Shown here: piece by piece, positions 40,381 through 41,039 of the stretch
How positions within the stretch are numbered: the stretch's first letter is position 1
Layout: every line of letters begins with the position of its first letter
Assembly (NCBI GenBank): GCA_026708015.1
Contig: JAPOVT010000062.1
Coordinates: 1-41,039 of the forward strand
Length of the DNA stretch: 41,039 nt
Direction of reading: 5' to 3'
DNA from: a bacterium
GTDB lineage: Bacteria; Actinomycetota; Acidimicrobiia; Acidimicrobiales; Bin134
Made by a program: the position numbers and the translations under genes
The notes under the pieces: generated by a model
Database searches by the model: none
Seen by the model: only the letters and a program-made list of their open reading frames with translations
What the model was told of the DNA's origin: nothing

Positions 40381-40943
40381 CTACTGTCTTGCTCGACGGC
40401 GCTTTAGTGCGGCCGCGAGCTGGTCGGCCAGCGAGTGCTGACCGATTGCACGCAGCTGTTCAGGGATTTCTGGCCGCGATTTGGGAAAGACGCGAGCTTC
40501 GCTTAGTTCGGCCCGGCCAAGATGCGTCAGCGCAGATAGCTGCAATTCGTCGGCAGCGTCTTCATCCCCAGCCTCGCGTAACTCCATCGAAAGGCACTTC
40601 GCCTTCTCAGCCCTTGCACAGGCCTCATCTACTGACGGAAGGCAAAGGCGCTCGTTCCAATCTTCCCTGAGCTTTGTCCACCAGCCATCGCGCTCAAATA
40701 GGATCCGTCCGAATCGAACCGTCCACGACAAGTAGTCGTGGCCTTCTGTCAGTTTCTGCGTGACTTCGGCTTCATCGTATCCACGAAGGTCTATTGAGAT
40801 CGGAGGTCGCGACATTGCTGGACGACACTTACGGTAAACAAATACGAGATCAAGGTCGTCGCTGAATTCGACATCGCGGACAGAAGATCCGGTGGCGACG
40901 TAGGCAACAAGGTTCGCGTCGGTCTTGCTGAGGTTCCCCCTGT
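40381..40943 (-). pseudogene. Nucleotidyltransferase-fold protein with C-terminal helical region, 5'-truncated by the IS3 end
   Basis: From the IS end at 40944 the minus-strand frame reads NLVAYVATGSSVRDVEFSDD and LDLVFVYRKC. The GS...DxD signature belongs to minimal nucleotidyltransferases (NTP_transf_2). It continues through MSRPPISIDLRGYDEAEVTQ into a helical ~120-residue tail (DYLSWTVRFGRILFERDGWW, ARVFPKSRPEIPEQLRAIG). Such proteins occur as MNT/HEPN-type toxin-antitoxin or defence components; the tail is HEPN-like only by helical content. The beginning of the gene is lost at the IS. An ATG at 40815 could give 144 residues without the catalytic motif. Confidence 0.65.
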
Positions 40944-41039
40944 TGTCCGGTCACTTGGTTTATGCGGCTTGGTCTAGTCGTTGCCGGTGGTGTTCCTCCC
41001 ATTCTGTGGGGGTCAGGTAGTCGAGGGTCGAGTGGATTC
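40944..41039 (-). mobile_element. IS3-family insertion sequence, 3' (right) end, partial
   Basis: The terminal repeat TGTCCGGTCACTTGG begins at 40944, and the OrfB stop codon (TAA) lies at 40962-40960. The element continues beyond the right edge. Its orientation is the same as that of the IS3 piece at the left edge, and both share the TGTCCGGT terminus. Confidence 0.8.
40960..41039 (-). CDS. IS3-family transposase OrfB, C-terminal end (partial)
   Basis: The 26 visible codons read IHSTLDYLTPTEWEEHHRQR, then LDQAA and a stop. This is the characteristic C-terminus of the DDE integrase-type OrfB of IS3-group elements (HSxLxYLTPxEWE). The rest lies outside the window, so completeness cannot be judged. 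Confidence 0.85.
   Translation of the reverse strand, partial: IHSTLDYLTPTEWEEHHRQRLDQAA

Overview
The window is high-GC DNA (a stretch at about 2.0-7.2 kb is visibly more AT-rich) whose genes point to an actinobacterium, most likely an uncultured member of the Acidimicrobiia. Reasons: an F420-type LLM oxidoreductase, a mycothiol-reductase-like (Rv2466c-type) thioredoxin-fold protein, a DUF501 + Ppx/GppA pair, an actinobacterial-style CCA-enzyme HD domain, a CO-dehydrogenase-type (cox) accessory cluster, and many acyl-CoA and alpha/beta-hydrolase genes. The lineage is an inference from gene content. No rRNA or tRNA gene and no CRISPR array was seen. LAYOUT. (1) 1-224 and 40944-41039 are the ends of IS3-family elements in the same orientation. 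Each abuts a gene that has lost its 5' part: an hsdR/AlbA_2 remnant on the left and a nucleotidyltransferase on the right. The left IS3 piece is itself interrupted by what looks like the end of another IS. (2) 2.0-7.2 kb is a compact, AT-richer accessory island of six genes: a two-domain MazG-like pyrophosphohydrolase, a protein of the alpha-glutamyl/putrescinyl-thymine pyrophosphorylase (5-hmdU kinase helical domain) family, a SLOG-domain protein overlapping a TIR protein, and a divergent pair made of a ThsB-like TIR protein and an Nmad2 protein. Every recognisable domain belongs to the nucleotide-signalling or modified-base conflict repertoire, so this is the best candidate for an undescribed defence system. 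(3) 7.2-12.3 kb (minus strand) is a tightly overlapping operon: LLM oxidoreductase, a DsbA-like protein, a small membrane-anchored protein, an HTTM (VKGC-like) membrane protein, an alpha/alpha-toroid protein, a micro-ORF and a membrane protein. The DsbA-like gene has an in-frame TGA exactly where the first catalytic Cys of its CPWC motif should be, followed by a SECIS-like hairpin, so it is probably a selenoprotein. (4) 12.4-13.7 kb holds rpmB, rpmG and an HD-domain protein equal to the C-terminal half of a CCA-adding enzyme with no normal start codon. (5) 13.7-19.2 kb holds a lipoprotein, an EthD-like protein, a thiolase, an MFS transporter and a DUF35 OB-fold protein. (6) 19.2-27.7 kb is a run of mostly overlapping cox-type genes (S, M, MoxR/D, VWA/E, two XdhC-like, DUF3179 lipoprotein, MobA-like, CoxG) that lacks the catalytic large subunit, followed by DUF501 and Ppx/GppA. 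(7) 27.9-39.5 kb carries catabolic and housekeeping genes: sulfatase, two alpha/beta-hydrolases, GNAT, two enoyl-CoA hydratases, an MFS exporter, methylmalonyl-CoA epimerase, a membrane protein, CopA and a cupin. (8) 39.5-41.0 kb is a damaged margin: a secreted protein gene whose upstream region is a 13-base G/C homopolymer, a truncated SDR gene, a truncated nucleotidyltransferase and the IS3 end. HOW IT WORKS TOGETHER. Regions 3-7 look like stable chromosome with conserved operon overlaps. Regions 1, 2 and 8 look like accessory DNA shaped by IS activity. In the island the TIR proteins would be NADases or NAD-signal generators, SLOG a nucleotide sensor, and the MazG, pyrophosphorylase-like and Nmad2 proteins would handle or detect modified nucleotides. 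That functional picture is inference; the domain calls come from visible motifs and memory of the families.
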